Shown one piece after another: positions 1-8,629 of a stretch of 64,000 bases of DNA; the stretch's first letter is position 1; every line of letters starts with the position of its first letter. The position numbers and the translations under genes are program-made. The stretch is from Nocardia asteroides (GTDB taxonomy: Bacteria > Actinomycetota > Actinomycetes > Mycobacteriales > Mycobacteriaceae): NCBI GenBank assembly GCA_019930625.1, contig CP082844.1:4712001-4776000 (forward strand). Reading direction: 5' to 3'. The notes under the pieces were generated by a model. That model saw only the letters and a program-made list of their open reading frames with translations. It did not search any database and was not told where the DNA came from.

Positions 1-1
1 G

Positions 2-382
2 CATGCCGCGGTCGTCGACGAGGCTCCGCTGCAGACGTCCACATTGGCGTGGCTGGCTACCGGTGAACGCGGCGAGTCCGGCGCGGGCCCGGCGTTCACG
101 TCGCTTCGTCAGCGGCTCATCGAGCAGTATCGCCAGCCCTTCGACCAGCTCTTCGACGATCCGGAGGTGCGCGGGCAACTCGGCGAGTTCGACGTGACGC
201 ATGCGTTGACCCAGCTCGTCGGTCCGATCGTCTTCGCCAGGCTGGTCGGCCTCGGCCCTACCACCCCGGCCGACTGTGCGCGGCTCGTGGACGACTTCTT
301 GGCCGCCCGCGCGAGCGACCGTGACCGCCGCGCGGCCGAGCCGGCCGGACACGTGGTCGAAGCCGATCGGGACGGCAGGTAG
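2..382 (+). CDS. TetR/AcrR-family regulator, C-terminal part (5' end outside window)
   Basis: This is the open 3' end of a gene that begins before the window. The visible ~126 residues are mostly helical and look like the ligand-binding C-terminal domain of a TetR/AcrR repressor, with the stretch EQYRQPFDQLFDDPEVRGQL followed by a hydrophobic dimer-type helix (LVGPIVFARLVGL). The DNA-binding domain is not in view, so the family call rests on the C-terminal pattern alone. It stops at 380-382, just before the cobalamin riboswitch of the next gene, so the two are probably separate transcription units. Confidence 0.65.
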   Translation, partial: HAAVVDEAPLQTSTLAWLATGERGESGAGPAFTSLRQRLIEQYRQPFDQLFDDPEVRGQLGEFDVTHALTQLVGPIVFARLVGLGPTTPADCARLVDDFLAARASDRDRRAAEPAGHVVEADRDGR

Positions 383-384
383 GC

Positions 385-512
385 TCGGCGTGCTCGGCGG
401 ACGACGAGGAAACCGGTGGAAGTCCGGTGCGGTCGCGCCACTGTAGAAAAGCCAGACCCTCCCCGGCGAGCAGCGAACCCCCGATGGGCGCGTCACCCGA
501 GGAAGGCTGCCA
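385..512 (+). promoter_or_regulatory. Cobalamin (B12) riboswitch upstream of cobN
   Basis: The leader contains the conserved adenosylcobalamin-aptamer blocks: GAAACCGGTGGAAGTCCGGT, then GCGGTCGCGCCACTGT (about 409-444), then the B12-box-like AGCCAGACC near 449. The element ends at the ribosome binding site (GAGGAAGG, about 499-506) of the GTG start at 516. That places the aptamer where ligand binding could hide the ribosome site, so translational repression by B12 is the likely mode. The borders are approximate. Confidence 0.85.
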
Positions 513-515
513 CCC

Positions 516-3500
516 GTGATAGTGCTGTTGTCCACGTCCGACACCGATCTGCTCAGTGCCCGCGCCAGCGGGGCCGACTACCGATGGGGGAATCCGGCTC
601 GCCTGCTGGTCGACGACCTGCCCGGCCTGCTCGACGGCGCCGATCTGGTGATCGTGCGCATCCTCGGCGGCAAACGGGCCTGGGAAGACGGGCTGGAGGC
701 GCTGCGCGCGAGCGGGATTCCGCTGGTCGCCCTCGGCGGTGAGCTCGCTCCGGATGCCGAGCTGATGGAATGCTCCACCGTGCCGGGCGGCGTCGCGGCC
801 GACGCGCACAACTACCTCGCCGCCGGTGGCCCGGAGAACCTGCGCCAGCTACACAATTTCCTGTCCGACACCGTGCTGCTGACCGGCCACGGCTTCGAGC
901 CGCCGGTTCAGCTGCCCAGCTGGGGCGAACTGGACCGGGTCGCCGCCGATCGGGCCGATGGGCCGACCGTGGCGGTGATCTACTACCGCGCACAGCATCT
1001 GGCCGGCAACACCGCCTACATCGAAGCCCTGTGCGCCGCGATCGAACAGGCCGGCGCGCGAGCACTGCCGCTGTACTGCGCGTCACTGCGCACCGCCGAA
1101 CCCGAGTTGCTGGCGACCCTGCGCCGCGCCGACGCATTGGTGGTCACCGTGCTGGCCGCCGGAGGCACCAAGCCCGCCACCGCGTCGGCGGGCGGCGAGG
1201 ACGAGGCGTGGGACGTCGGCGCACTCGCCGAGCTGGACGTGCCAATCCTGCAGGGACTGTGCCTGACCACCGGCCGCGACCAATGGGAAGCCAACGACGA
1301 CGGGTTGTCACCGCTGGACGTCGCCACCCAGGTCGCCGTGCCGGAATTCGACGGGCGAATCATCACGGTCCCGTTCTCGTTCAAGGAATTCGACGCCGAC
1401 GGCCTGTCCACGTACGTCCCCGATCCCGAGCGCGCCGCCCGCGTCGCCGGCATCGCGACACGCTACGCGAGGCTGCGCCACATCCCCGCCGCGCGCAAGC
1501 GCGTCGCCGTCATGCTGTCGGCCTACCCGACCAAGCACGCCCGCATCGGCAACGCCGTCGGACTGGACACCCCGGCGAGCGCGATCCGTCTACTCACCGA
1601 AATGCGAGCCGCTGGTTACGATCTCGGCGCGCCCGGCGAGGTGCCCGGACTGGACGAACAAGACGGCGACGCCCTCATCCACGCCCTGATCGCGGCCGGC
1701 GGCCAAGATCCCGACTGGTTGACCGCCGAGCAGTTGGAAGGCAACCCGATTCGCATCGGCGCGGCGACCTACGCGGCCTGGTTCGACACCCTGCCCGAGG
1801 ACCTGCGTGCCGCCGTCGTGGCGGCATGGGGCCCGCCGCCGGGTGAACTGTACGTCGACCGCTCGTCCGATCCGGCCGGTGAGATCGTCATCGCCGCGCT
1901 GCGTTTCGGCAATGTCGTGCTCATGGTGCAGCCGCCGCGCGGCTTCGGCGAGAACCCCGTCGCGATCTACCACGACCCAGACCTGCCGCCCAGCCACCAC
2001 TACCTCGCCGCCTATCGCTGGCTCAGCGCGCCCGAGGGATTCGGTGCCGACGCGATGGTGCACTTGGGCAAGCACGGAAACCTGGAATGGCTGCCCGGCA
2101 AGACGCTCGGCATGTCGGCCTCCTGCGGCACCGACGCCGCCCTCGGCGACCTGCCGCTGATCTACCCGTTCCTGGTGAACGATCCGGGCGAGGGCACCCA
2201 GGCCAAGCGCCGCGCGCACGCCACTCTCGTCGATCACTTGATCCCGCCGATGGCCAGGGCCGAGAGCTACGGCGACATCTCCCGCCTGGAGCAACTGCTC
2301 GACGAGCACGCGAACATCTCCGCGCTGGATCCGGCCAAGCTTCCCGCCATCCGCCAGCAGATCTGGACGTTGATGCGCGCTGCGAAGATGGACCACGACC
2401 TCGGCCTCACCGAGCGCCCGGATGAGGATTCCTTCGACGACATGCTGCTGCACGTCGACGGCTGGCTGTGCGAGATCAAGGACGTGCAGATCCGCGACGG
2501 CCTGCACGTCCTCGGCCAGGCGCCCGCAGGAGAGAGCGAACTCGACCTGGTGCTGGCGATGCTGCGCGCGCGCCAGCTCTGGGGCGGCGAGCGCAGCGTG
2601 CCCGGCCTGCGCGAAGCCCTCGGCCTCGACGAGTCCGGCGGCGAGGCGCGCGAGCGCGTGGACGCGGTCGAGGACAGCGCCCGCACGCTGGTCGGGGCGT
2701 TGCAGGCGGCGGGCTGGTCGCCGGACGCGGTCGACGGCATCACCGACAACCCCGAGGTTCGGCGCGTGCTGCGCTTCGCGGCCATCGAGGTGGTGCCGCG
2801 CCTGCGCCAGACCGGCGTGGAGATCGACCGGGTGCTGCACGCGCTCGACGGCGGATTCATCCCGGCGGGGCCGAGTGGTTCGCCGCTGCGCGGCCTGATC
2901 AACGTCCTGCCGACCGGACGTAATTTCTACTCCGTCGACCCCAAAGCCGTGCCGTCCCGGCTGGCCTGGGAGACCGGGCAGGCCATGGCGGAATCCCTGC
3001 TGGATCGCTATCGCGCCGACCACGACGAATACCCCCGATCGGTGGGCCTGTCGATCTGGGGCACCTCGGCCATGCGCACCTCGGGTGACGACATCGCCGA
3101 AGTCTTCGCCCTGCTGGGCGTCCGGCCGGTCTGGGATGAGGCGAGCCGCCGGGTCAGCACGCTCGAGGTGATCTCGCTCGAGGAACTGGGCCGCCCGCGC
3201 ATCGATGTCACCGTGCGCATCAGCGGCTTCTTCCGGGATGCCTTCCCGCACGTGCTCGCCCTGCTGGACGACGCGGTCCGCCTGGTGGCGGACCTCGACG
3301 AGCCGGAAGAAGCGAATTACGTGCGCGCGCACGCTCGGGCGGATCTGGCCGAACACGGCGACCAGCGGCGCGCGACCACCCGCATCTTCGGCTCCAAACC
3401 CGGCACGTACGGGGCGGGTCTGCTGCAGTTGATCGATGCGAAGAGCTGGCGCACCGACGACGACCTCGCGCAGGTGTACACCGCCTGGGGCGGCTATGCC

Positions 3501-4091
3501 TACGGGCGCGACCTCGACGGCGCGCCCGCCGCCGAGGACATGCGCGGCGCCTATCGGCGGATCGCGGTGGCGGCCAAGAACACCGACACCCGCGAGCACG
3601 ACATCGCCGACTCCGACGACTATTTCCAGTTCCACGGCGGCATGATCGCCACTGTGCGTGCGCTGACCGGCAAGAACCCGGAAGCCTACATCGGCGACAG
3701 CACCCGTCCGGACGCGGTGCGCACCCGGACGCTGTCGGAGGAGACGGCGCGGGTGTTCCGGGCACGCGTGGTGAATCCGCGCTGGCTCGAGGCCATGCGC
3801 AGGCACGGCTACAAGGGCGCGTTCGAGATGGCGGCCACCGTCGACTACTTGTTCGGCTACGACGCCACCACCAACGTGGTGGCCGACTGGATGTACGAGA
3901 AATTGACGGAGAGCTACGTTTTCGACGACGTGAACCGGAAGTTCATGGAGCAGTCCAATCCCTGGGCGCTACACGGCATTGCCGAGCGTCTGCTGGAGGC
4001 GGCCGAGCGGAAACTGTGGGAACATCCCGACCAGGAAACGCTCGATCGGTTGCGTCAGGTGTACCTGGAGGCCGAAGGCGAGCTGGAGTAG
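516..4091 (+). CDS. cobN: Cobaltochelatase subunit CobN
   Basis: CobN is the large subunit of the ATP-dependent cobaltochelatase (CobNST), which inserts cobalt into hydrogenobyrinic acid a,c-diamide in the aerobic B12 pathway in the cytosol. At 1,191 residues the protein has the usual length. It starts with the characteristic IVLLSTSDTDLLSARAS segment and carries the family blocks VHLGKHGNLEWLPGK and IWGTSAMRTSGDDIAE. The GTG start at 516 follows GAGGAAGG inside the upstream B12 riboswitch, so expression should fall when cobalamin is plentiful. No other cob or cobalt-transport gene lies in the window; cobN stands alone here. Confidence 0.96.
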   Translation: MIVLLSTSDTDLLSARASGADYRWGNPARLLVDDLPGLLDGADLVIVRILGGKRAWEDGLEALRASGIPLVALGGELAPDAELMECSTVPGGVAADAHNYLAAGGPENLRQLHNFLSDTVLLTGHGFEPPVQLPSWGELDRVAADRADGPTVAVIYYRAQHLAGNTAYIEALCAAIEQAGARALPLYCASLRTAEPELLATLRRADALVVTVLAAGGTKPATASAGGEDEAWDVGALAELDVPILQGLCLTTGRDQWEANDDGLSPLDVATQVAVPEFDGRIITVPFSFKEFDADGLSTYVPDPERAARVAGIATRYARLRHIPAARKRVAVMLSAYPTKHARIGNAVGLDTPASAIRLLTEMRAAGYDLGAPGEVPGLDEQDGDALIHALIAAGGQDPDWLTAEQLEGNPIRIGAATYAAWFDTLPEDLRAAVVAAWGPPPGELYVDRSSDPAGEIVIAALRFGNVVLMVQPPRGFGENPVAIYHDPDLPPSHHYLAAYRWLSAPEGFGADAMVHLGKHGNLEWLPGKTLGMSASCGTDAALGDLPLIYPFLVNDPGEGTQAKRRAHATLVDHLIPPMARAESYGDISRLEQLLDEHANISALDPAKLPAIRQQIWTLMRAAKMDHDLGLTERPDEDSFDDMLLHVDGWLCEIKDVQIRDGLHVLGQAPAGESELDLVLAMLRARQLWGGERSVPGLREALGLDESGGEARERVDAVEDSARTLVGALQAAGWSPDAVDGITDNPEVRRVLRFAAIEVVPRLRQTGVEIDRVLHALDGGFIPAGPSGSPLRGLINVLPTGRNFYSVDPKAVPSRLAWETGQAMAESLLDRYRADHDEYPRSVGLSIWGTSAMRTSGDDIAEVFALLGVRPVWDEASRRVSTLEVISLEELGRPRIDVTVRISGFFRDAFPHVLALLDDAVRLVADLDEPEEANYVRAHARADLAEHGDQRRATTRIFGSKPGTYGAGLLQLIDAKSWRTDDDLAQVYTAWGGYAYGRDLDGAPAAEDMRGAYRRIAVAAKNTDTREHDIADSDDYFQFHGGMIATVRALTGKNPEAYIGDSTRPDAVRTRTLSEETARVFRARVVNPRWLEAMRRHGYKGAFEMAATVDYLFGYDATTNVVADWMYEKLTESYVFDDVNRKFMEQSNPWALHGIAERLLEAAERKLWEHPDQETLDRLRQVYLEAEGELE

Positions 4092-4192
4092 CCTCCAGTC
4101 GCTCTCCCGTTCTCTTCGATCGGCACGAGATGTGCTGGCGGGCAAGACATTTCGGGCATTTTCAACTGCCGGAAATGGTGATGCAGAACGTC

Positions 4193-4198
4193 TATAAT
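4193..4198 (+). promoter_or_regulatory. Probable -10 box (TATAAT) of the 4263 gene
   Basis: A perfect TATAAT hexamer stands 65 bases before the start of the secreted-protein gene, in a locally AT-richer stretch. No convincing -35 hexamer is seen at the right spacing, so this is a partial promoter call. Confidence 0.4.
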
Positions 4199-4262
4199 CG
4201 CTAGTGTTTCACGGCTGTACCCAGGTAACGACAGATCGAATCTGCTGAGGATGGGAAGGCTC

Positions 4263-4787
4263 ATGAAGTTCAGGAATTTGGTTGCGACCACGCTGCTGAC
4301 CATTGCCGCCACCGGCGTGACCGCGGCGACCGCATTTGGGCAAGCCGAGATCGATGGTGCGGCGGTGAGCGAGAACCACAGCGGTGTCGCCTACACCGCG
4401 TCCGTCGCGCCGGACCGGTCGAGCGCCGCGGTCACGCTCGCTTCCGGTACGTTCGCCCGCACGCCGGACGGCATCGCGGTGCTGGGGCCCGACGGCGCGG
4501 TGGTGACGACGGTGCCGACAACCCTGCAGTCCATGTTCGGCCAGCAGGTCGGGGTGGCTCCCCACATCGATGCGGCCGGGACGACGCTGACCTTGACGCC
4601 GGTCGGCACCGCGATTCCGGAGCCGGGTGCGCCGCGGTTCATCGGTGACGCGGCGGCCACCTTGGGCGGTGTGGCGATCGGCTGTGCCGTCGGGGCGCTG
4701 ATCGGCCTCGTCTTCTTCGTTGTCGGGGTGTTCCCCGGCTGCGTGGTCGGCGGACTCATCGGTGCCGCCGCGGGCGCGAGCCGGTAG
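4263..4787 (+). CDS. Small secreted or membrane-anchored protein with C-terminal glycine-rich hydrophobic tail
   Basis: I do not recognise a characterised function. The 174-residue product begins with a Sec-type signal peptide (MKFRNLVATTLLTIAATGVT, then AATAFGQA) and has a compact middle domain containing ASGTFARTPDGIAVLGPDG. It ends in a glycine/alanine-rich hydrophobic stretch (GGVAIGCAVGALIGLVFFVV) that could span a membrane. Small exported proteins of this layout are common in Nocardia. I chose the ATG at 4263 because GGGAAGG lies just before it; an in-frame ATG at 4251 would put four extra residues ahead of the signal peptide. It is convergent with the WYL regulator. Confidence 0.75.
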   Translation: MKFRNLVATTLLTIAATGVTAATAFGQAEIDGAAVSENHSGVAYTASVAPDRSSAAVTLASGTFARTPDGIAVLGPDGAVVTTVPTTLQSMFGQQVGVAPHIDAAGTTLTLTPVGTAIPEPGAPRFIGDAAATLGGVAIGCAVGALIGLVFFVVGVFPGCVVGGLIGAAAGASR

Positions 4788-4817
4788 GTGCGGGACTGAT
4801 CCGCCAGTCGGCGGCAT

Positions 4818-4851
4818 CGGCCGCGCTCGGCGCTCGCGCCGGGCGCGGCCG
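4818..4851. terminator. Hairpin between convergent genes
   Basis: Perfect 9-base arms (CGGCCGCGC at 4818-4826, GCGCGGCCG at 4843-4851) enclose a loop that can fold again (GGCGC/GCGCC). It sits between the convergent secreted-protein gene and WYL regulator. There is no clear T-run, so it may be an actinobacterial U-less terminator; termination itself is inferred. Confidence 0.5.
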
Positions 4852-4855
4852 CGTG

Positions 4856-5815
4856 CTATTGCCGTCCCGCCGCCCGCCGGAAACGCGCTGCGGTGGCGAC
4901 CAGATGCTCGGCCAGGGCCGGGGAGTCCAGGACCTCGAATTCGACGTCGGCCAGACCGAGATACAGCGTCAGCATCCGGGGCGAATCCGAACCCACATGT
5001 GCGACACAGTGATCCGGACCATCCGGTTCGACCTCCACCGCCGCGGGCATGCGGGCCCGGATCACCTCCGCCGGGGCGGCCATCCGTACCCGGGCGCGAT
5101 AGGCCCAGGTGGCCGTGCCCACTCCGCGCCGGACTCGCTCGGCGATCTCCTCTTCGGACAGGGCACGGGGAGTGAATCGTGGCCCGTTCGGGATCTTCGG
5201 GGTGATCCGGTCGACACGGAAAGTACGCCAGTCGCCGCGCTCCACATCCCAGGCGACGAGGTACCAGCGGCGCCCCCAGTGCACCATCCGGTGCGGTTCG
5301 ACATCCCGGCTGGACGGTGTGCCGGAATGGCTTTCATAGTCGAAGCGCAATCGCTCGCTCGCTCTGATCGCCCCCGCGACCGCGGTGAGCACCGCCGCGT
5401 CCACGGTCGACTCCTCGTCGCCGGGCACGTGCACGGTGGCGGCCGTCAGCATCTCGACCCGATGCCGTAATCGAGACGGCAACACCTGCTGCAGTTTCGC
5501 CAGCGCGCGCACCGCCATCTCCTCGATGCCGGTGATCGCCCCGTTGGCGGCGGTGACCAGCCCGACCGTCACCGCGACGGCCTCGTCATCGTCCAGCAGC
5601 AACGGCGGCAGCGCCGATCCGGACCCGAGCCGGTACCCGCCCGCGACACCCGGCGTCGCGTGGACGGGGTAGCCGAGCGTCCGCAGCCGCTCGATGTCGG
5701 TCCGAACAGTCCGCGTGGACACGCCCAACCTGTCGGCCAGCGCGGGTCCGGTCCAGTCGCGCCGGAGCTGCAGCAGCGACAACAGCCGCAACAGACGGGC
5801 GGAGGTTTCCAGCAT
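4856..5815 (-). CDS. YafY-type transcriptional regulator (HTH-11 and WYL domains)
   Basis: The 319-residue protein starts with a winged-helix DNA-binding domain (residues ~1-65: MLETSARLLRLLSLLQL, then LADRLGVSTRTVRTDIERL). It continues into a WYL ligand-sensing domain around residues 140-215, with HRMVHWGRRWYLVAWDVERG and WRTFRVDRI, and ends in a WCX-like extension. Such proteins repress or activate neighbouring metabolic genes in response to small ligands. A 25-base palindrome stands 19 bases upstream of the start (5834-5858), which suggests autoregulation. A near-identical palindrome precedes the epoxide hydrolase at 15.9 kb, a possible distant target. Its 3' end faces the secreted-protein gene. 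Confidence 0.9.
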   Translation of the reverse strand: MLETSARLLRLLSLLQLRRDWTGPALADRLGVSTRTVRTDIERLRTLGYPVHATPGVAGGYRLGSGSALPPLLLDDDEAVAVTVGLVTAANGAITGIEEMAVRALAKLQQVLPSRLRHRVEMLTAATVHVPGDEESTVDAAVLTAVAGAIRASERLRFDYESHSGTPSSRDVEPHRMVHWGRRWYLVAWDVERGDWRTFRVDRITPKIPNGPRFTPRALSEEEIAERVRRGVGTATWAYRARVRMAAPAEVIRARMPAAVEVEPDGPDHCVAHVGSDSPRMLTLYLGLADVEFEVLDSPALAEHLVATAARFRRAAGRQ

Positions 5816-5833
5816 CGCTAGATCATGACAGCT

Positions 5834-5858
5834 ATCGCGGAAGTGTCGCTTCCGCGAT
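5834..5858. promoter_or_regulatory. Candidate operator: 10-base perfect inverted repeat before the WYL regulator
   Basis: ATCGCGGAAG (5834-5843), five-base spacer TGTCG, CTTCCGCGAT (5849-5858). It lies in the 50-base gap between the WYL regulator start and the P450 stop. A matching site is at 15854-15878 and a shorter one at 30431-30452. The binding protein is inferred. Confidence 0.6.
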
Positions 5859-5865
5859 GGACGAA

Positions 5866-7218
5866 CTAGCCGGCCTGTGTCATACACGGCTCGACAGTGA
5901 AGTCGAGCCCGAAGTTGTTCAACGCCACCGGCAGCGGTGCGTCCGGGTTGGGCCGCGGCGTGGACCGCAGCCGGAAGTCGGCGGAGGTCAGCAAGTGCGC
6001 GAGTAGCGTGCTGGTGACGAACAGCACCAGATTGCGGCCGGGGCAGTCGGCCGGACCCGCGCTGAACGGCACGAGTTGTGGGTACTGCTCCGCGCGGCCG
6101 TCCAGCCAGATCTCCGGGACGAATTGGTCGGCGAACGGCAGCAGATCGGGATCCCGGTGGAACGCCGGGACCGCGATCATCAGGGCGGCGCCCGCCGCGA
6201 TGGTGAAGCGCTCGTCGCCGTCGCGCCACTGGGTGTCGGCGGTGATGTCCCGCAGCAGCATGGGCGTGGTCGGCCACAGCCGCACCGATTCGAGCACGCA
6301 GGCGCGTAGGTAGCCGCGCAGGTCGGCACGCTCCGGGTCGACGGCGTCGGCGAGCGCGCTGGCGTGATGCTCGGGATGGGTGGTCAGCACGGCGAGCGCG
6401 CGGCTGAGCGCGATGCCCGCCGCGTCGAAGGCGAACAACCAGTGCGGTATCTGCCCGACCGGATCGGTGGCGCCGCCCGCGGGCACCGCGGCCAGCGCAC
6501 CGGCGAGGCTGTCCGGCGGAGCGGACTCCACGTGGCGATATAACCGGTTGGTGAACTGATCGCGCTGCCTGCGATGCGCAGGCGCCAGGAACGACCAGTT
6601 GCCCGCCGAGCGGAGCCGGGACAACTCGTCGGTGAGGACGGTGTCGTCGCGTCCCCGCAGCCCGAGCACGATCCGCCGGACCAGCCGCCACCACTGCGTG
6701 GTGAACTGCCGCGCGTCCAGGTGGCCGCGGTGCAGGGCCGACACGATCATCTCGCGCGCCTCCTCCGCGATGGCCTCCGCGAACGGCCCGGCCAGACGGT
6801 GCAGCGGCTCGGCGGAGTCCAGCGCGGCCTCGTTCACGGCGCGGCGCTGGTCGCGGATCGGCCCGTCGGACAGCAGGACGCCGTGCGGCTGGAACTGGCG
6901 CAGCGAGGCCCGCTTCTCACGATTGGCGGGATGAAAAGGGGCCGGCGCGTCGGCCAGCACCCGCCCGACGTCCTGCGGGTCGAGAACGACGACGATCCGG
7001 CGGCCTGGCACCACGAGCTCGACCGGTCCCGCCCCGAACTCGCGCCGCAACTGCCGCACGCGCTCGATCGCCCGGGAATCGGCGCCGGTGCGTTCGAGCA
7101 AGCCGAGCACCGGCCGACGCCGCGCGATGACGCCCGAGGCGACCGAGGCGAATCCGAGATCCGCCAGTGCCGCTACCGCGGGCACTCCCACCAGTCGGTG
7201 TTCGCGGTTGTCTGCCAT
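5866..7218 (-). CDS. Cytochrome P450
   Basis: This is a haem-thiolate monooxygenase of 450 residues. The haem-binding loop FSAGPADCPGRN places the proximal cysteine at about residue 392, and the K-helix ExxR motif is present as ESVRLWP. The I-helix region (LFAFDAAGIALSRALAVL) lacks the usual acid-Thr pair (A/G-G-x-D/E-T-T), so oxygen activation may be atypical. The protein resembles longer class-II-like P450s rather than short bacterial CYPs. The ATG at 7218 follows a strong GGGAGGAGG site; an upstream in-frame start has none. The substrate is unknown, and no ferredoxin gene is adjacent. It is separated from the WYL regulator by 50 bases on the same strand. Confidence 0.92.
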   Translation of the reverse strand: MADNREHRLVGVPAVAALADLGFASVASGVIARRRPVLGLLERTGADSRAIERVRQLRREFGAGPVELVVPGRRIVVVLDPQDVGRVLADAPAPFHPANREKRASLRQFQPHGVLLSDGPIRDQRRAVNEAALDSAEPLHRLAGPFAEAIAEEAREMIVSALHRGHLDARQFTTQWWRLVRRIVLGLRGRDDTVLTDELSRLRSAGNWSFLAPAHRRQRDQFTNRLYRHVESAPPDSLAGALAAVPAGGATDPVGQIPHWLFAFDAAGIALSRALAVLTTHPEHHASALADAVDPERADLRGYLRACVLESVRLWPTTPMLLRDITADTQWRDGDERFTIAAGAALMIAVPAFHRDPDLLPFADQFVPEIWLDGRAEQYPQLVPFSAGPADCPGRNLVLFVTSTLLAHLLTSADFRLRSTPRPNPDAPLPVALNNFGLDFTVEPCMTQAG

Positions 7219-7333
7219 ACGGCCTCCTCCCGGTGCGCTCAGATCGGCACGGTGCCGACGACCGGGCACATACCCGGCGACCGGAGGTCGAAACCGTGGC
7301 GGGCTCTGTACTGCACCGATGCGGTGCCGAGGC

Positions 7334-7702
7334 TCAGCTCGGTGACTGGGTCTCGTCCACCGCGAGCGCGTCCTCGACCGAGTCGAACACGGTGAGCAAG
7401 CGGTCCAGCGCGGTCACCTCGATCGGCCTGCGCGCCGCGTCACTGGGGACCACGCGCAAGCCGCGCGAGCCGGTGGCCTCCGAAGCCGCCAGCAGGACGC
7501 TCAGCCCCGCGGAGCCGAGGAACCCGACGTTCGACATGTCCACCACAACCGCGGCCGGTGTGTCGCGCAGCGCCTCGTCGAGCGCCGATTGCAAGCGTGG
7601 CGCGGACGCCATGTCTATCTCGCCGTGCACGGTCACGATCGCCGTGTCCTCCGACGACCGCACCTCGACCTCCAGCGCTCGGGGCGCGCTATCGGAACTC
7701 AC
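7334..7702 (-). CDS. STAS-domain anti-sigma factor antagonist
   Basis: The 122-residue protein is a single STAS domain of the SpoIIAA/RsbV class. These proteins bind an anti-sigma kinase and so free a stress sigma factor. The core strands IVTVHGEIDMAS and VVVDMSNVGFLGSAGLSVLL are clear. The usual phospho-acceptor context D-S-S-G-L reads G-S-A-G-L here (S64, A65), so the normal target serine position may be occupied by alanine. The GTG start at 7702 is preceded by GGGAGGTGG. No cognate kinase is visible nearby. Confidence 0.88.
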   Translation of the reverse strand: MSSDSAPRALEVEVRSSEDTAIVTVHGEIDMASAPRLQSALDEALRDTPAAVVVDMSNVGFLGSAGLSVLLAASEATGSRGLRVVPSDAARRPIEVTALDRLLTVFDSVEDALAVDETQSPS

Positions 7703-8371
7703 AATCCACCTCCCGTGCCGGCGACGCGTCCTCGGCAGTGCGCCACGTCGACCTCCCGCTCCGGTTCGCGTCTCTTGCGCACAGGCGCGGCGCAGAGAGC
7801 GAGCATTCCGCGGTCAACTTACCCCATCCTGCCGCGCGGCAATCACGCTGTGCGCCTCATCCCGCATCGGAAGGGGGCGTGTCACCGTTCCAGAGGGGGA
7901 CGGACGCCGGTTGTGAAGTGGACGCCCGAGTACTCGTCGCTGTGGCAAAGATGCGGCATGCCTGCGAATGCGTCACCGTGAACACGAACCGGGCACAGGA
8001 GGGGAGACCGAGGTTGCGAGCCGGTTCTCGACCCGGTGACAAGTCACACAACGGGCGGCAGCGATGGGTCGATCGCGTCCGGAACCGGGGGGGCGGTGAG
8101 TCCCTGCGCTCCGCGATTCGTACCGGTCGAACCGGGCGGCCTGCGGGAAACGCTTGGGACTGCAGCGAATACCGATCGCCACACCCGAGAACGGCTCTCG
8201 TGTCATGACCGCAGCTCGGCCACCATCTCAGGAGTGAGGGAGTATCCATACGCAGGATCGACGGCCGGACAACGCACGACCGCCGCCGGGATCCGGCTAC
8301 TCCGAGAGTGCCGAATCACGGCGGCGGCAGTGGATTCCAGCCGGCGAGGCGCGGTTATCGCATCATCGTCC
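7703..8371. other. 669-base stretch with no recognised gene
   Basis: Short frames exist on both strands, but none shows a known motif, a good ribosome site or steady third-position GC bias. It contains the upstream region of the STAS gene (left edge) and lies beyond the 3' end of the DUF4235 gene. Confidence 0.5.
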
Positions 8372-8629
8372 CTATTCGGGCCAAGTGCCGGTGAGTGATT
8401 CGTAGCCCGTCGCGCCGGCGCGATCGATCGCAGCCTTGACCAGCCCGAAGATGGCGCCTTGCAGGGCAGCGGCGAAGAGCACTTCGCGCCACGAGTAATC
8501 CCGCGCGGTGGATGTCGGTGCTTGCTGTTCGCCGCTGATCCGACTCCATACCCTGGTGAACACCGCGTTCGCCGCGAGGCCACCGAGCACGCTGATCACC
8601 ATGCCGAGTGGCTTGTAGAGCGTCTTCAT
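8372..8629 (-). CDS. DUF4235 small membrane protein
   Basis: This 85-residue protein matches the actinobacterial DUF4235 pattern: KTLYKPLGMVISVLGGLAAN at the N-terminus, W-x-x-V around residue 50 (SWREVLFAAALQGAIFGLVK) and a short polar tail. Two hydrophobic segments (about residues 7-22 and 48-65) suggest membrane association. The start codon overlaps the stop of the DUF3618 gene (ATGA) with GGAGG just before it, so the two are translationally coupled. The function is unknown; the cassette is usually linked to the cell envelope or stress. Confidence 0.87.
   Translation of the reverse strand: MKTLYKPLGMVISVLGGLAANAVFTRVWSRISGEQQAPTSTARDYSWREVLFAAALQGAIFGLVKAAIDRAGATGYESLTGTWPE

Noticed and set aside
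1590..3806. A 738-codon open frame antisense to cobN
   Set aside because: Its sequence is His/Gln/Arg-rich shadow protein with no ribosome site; cobN is clearly the real gene.
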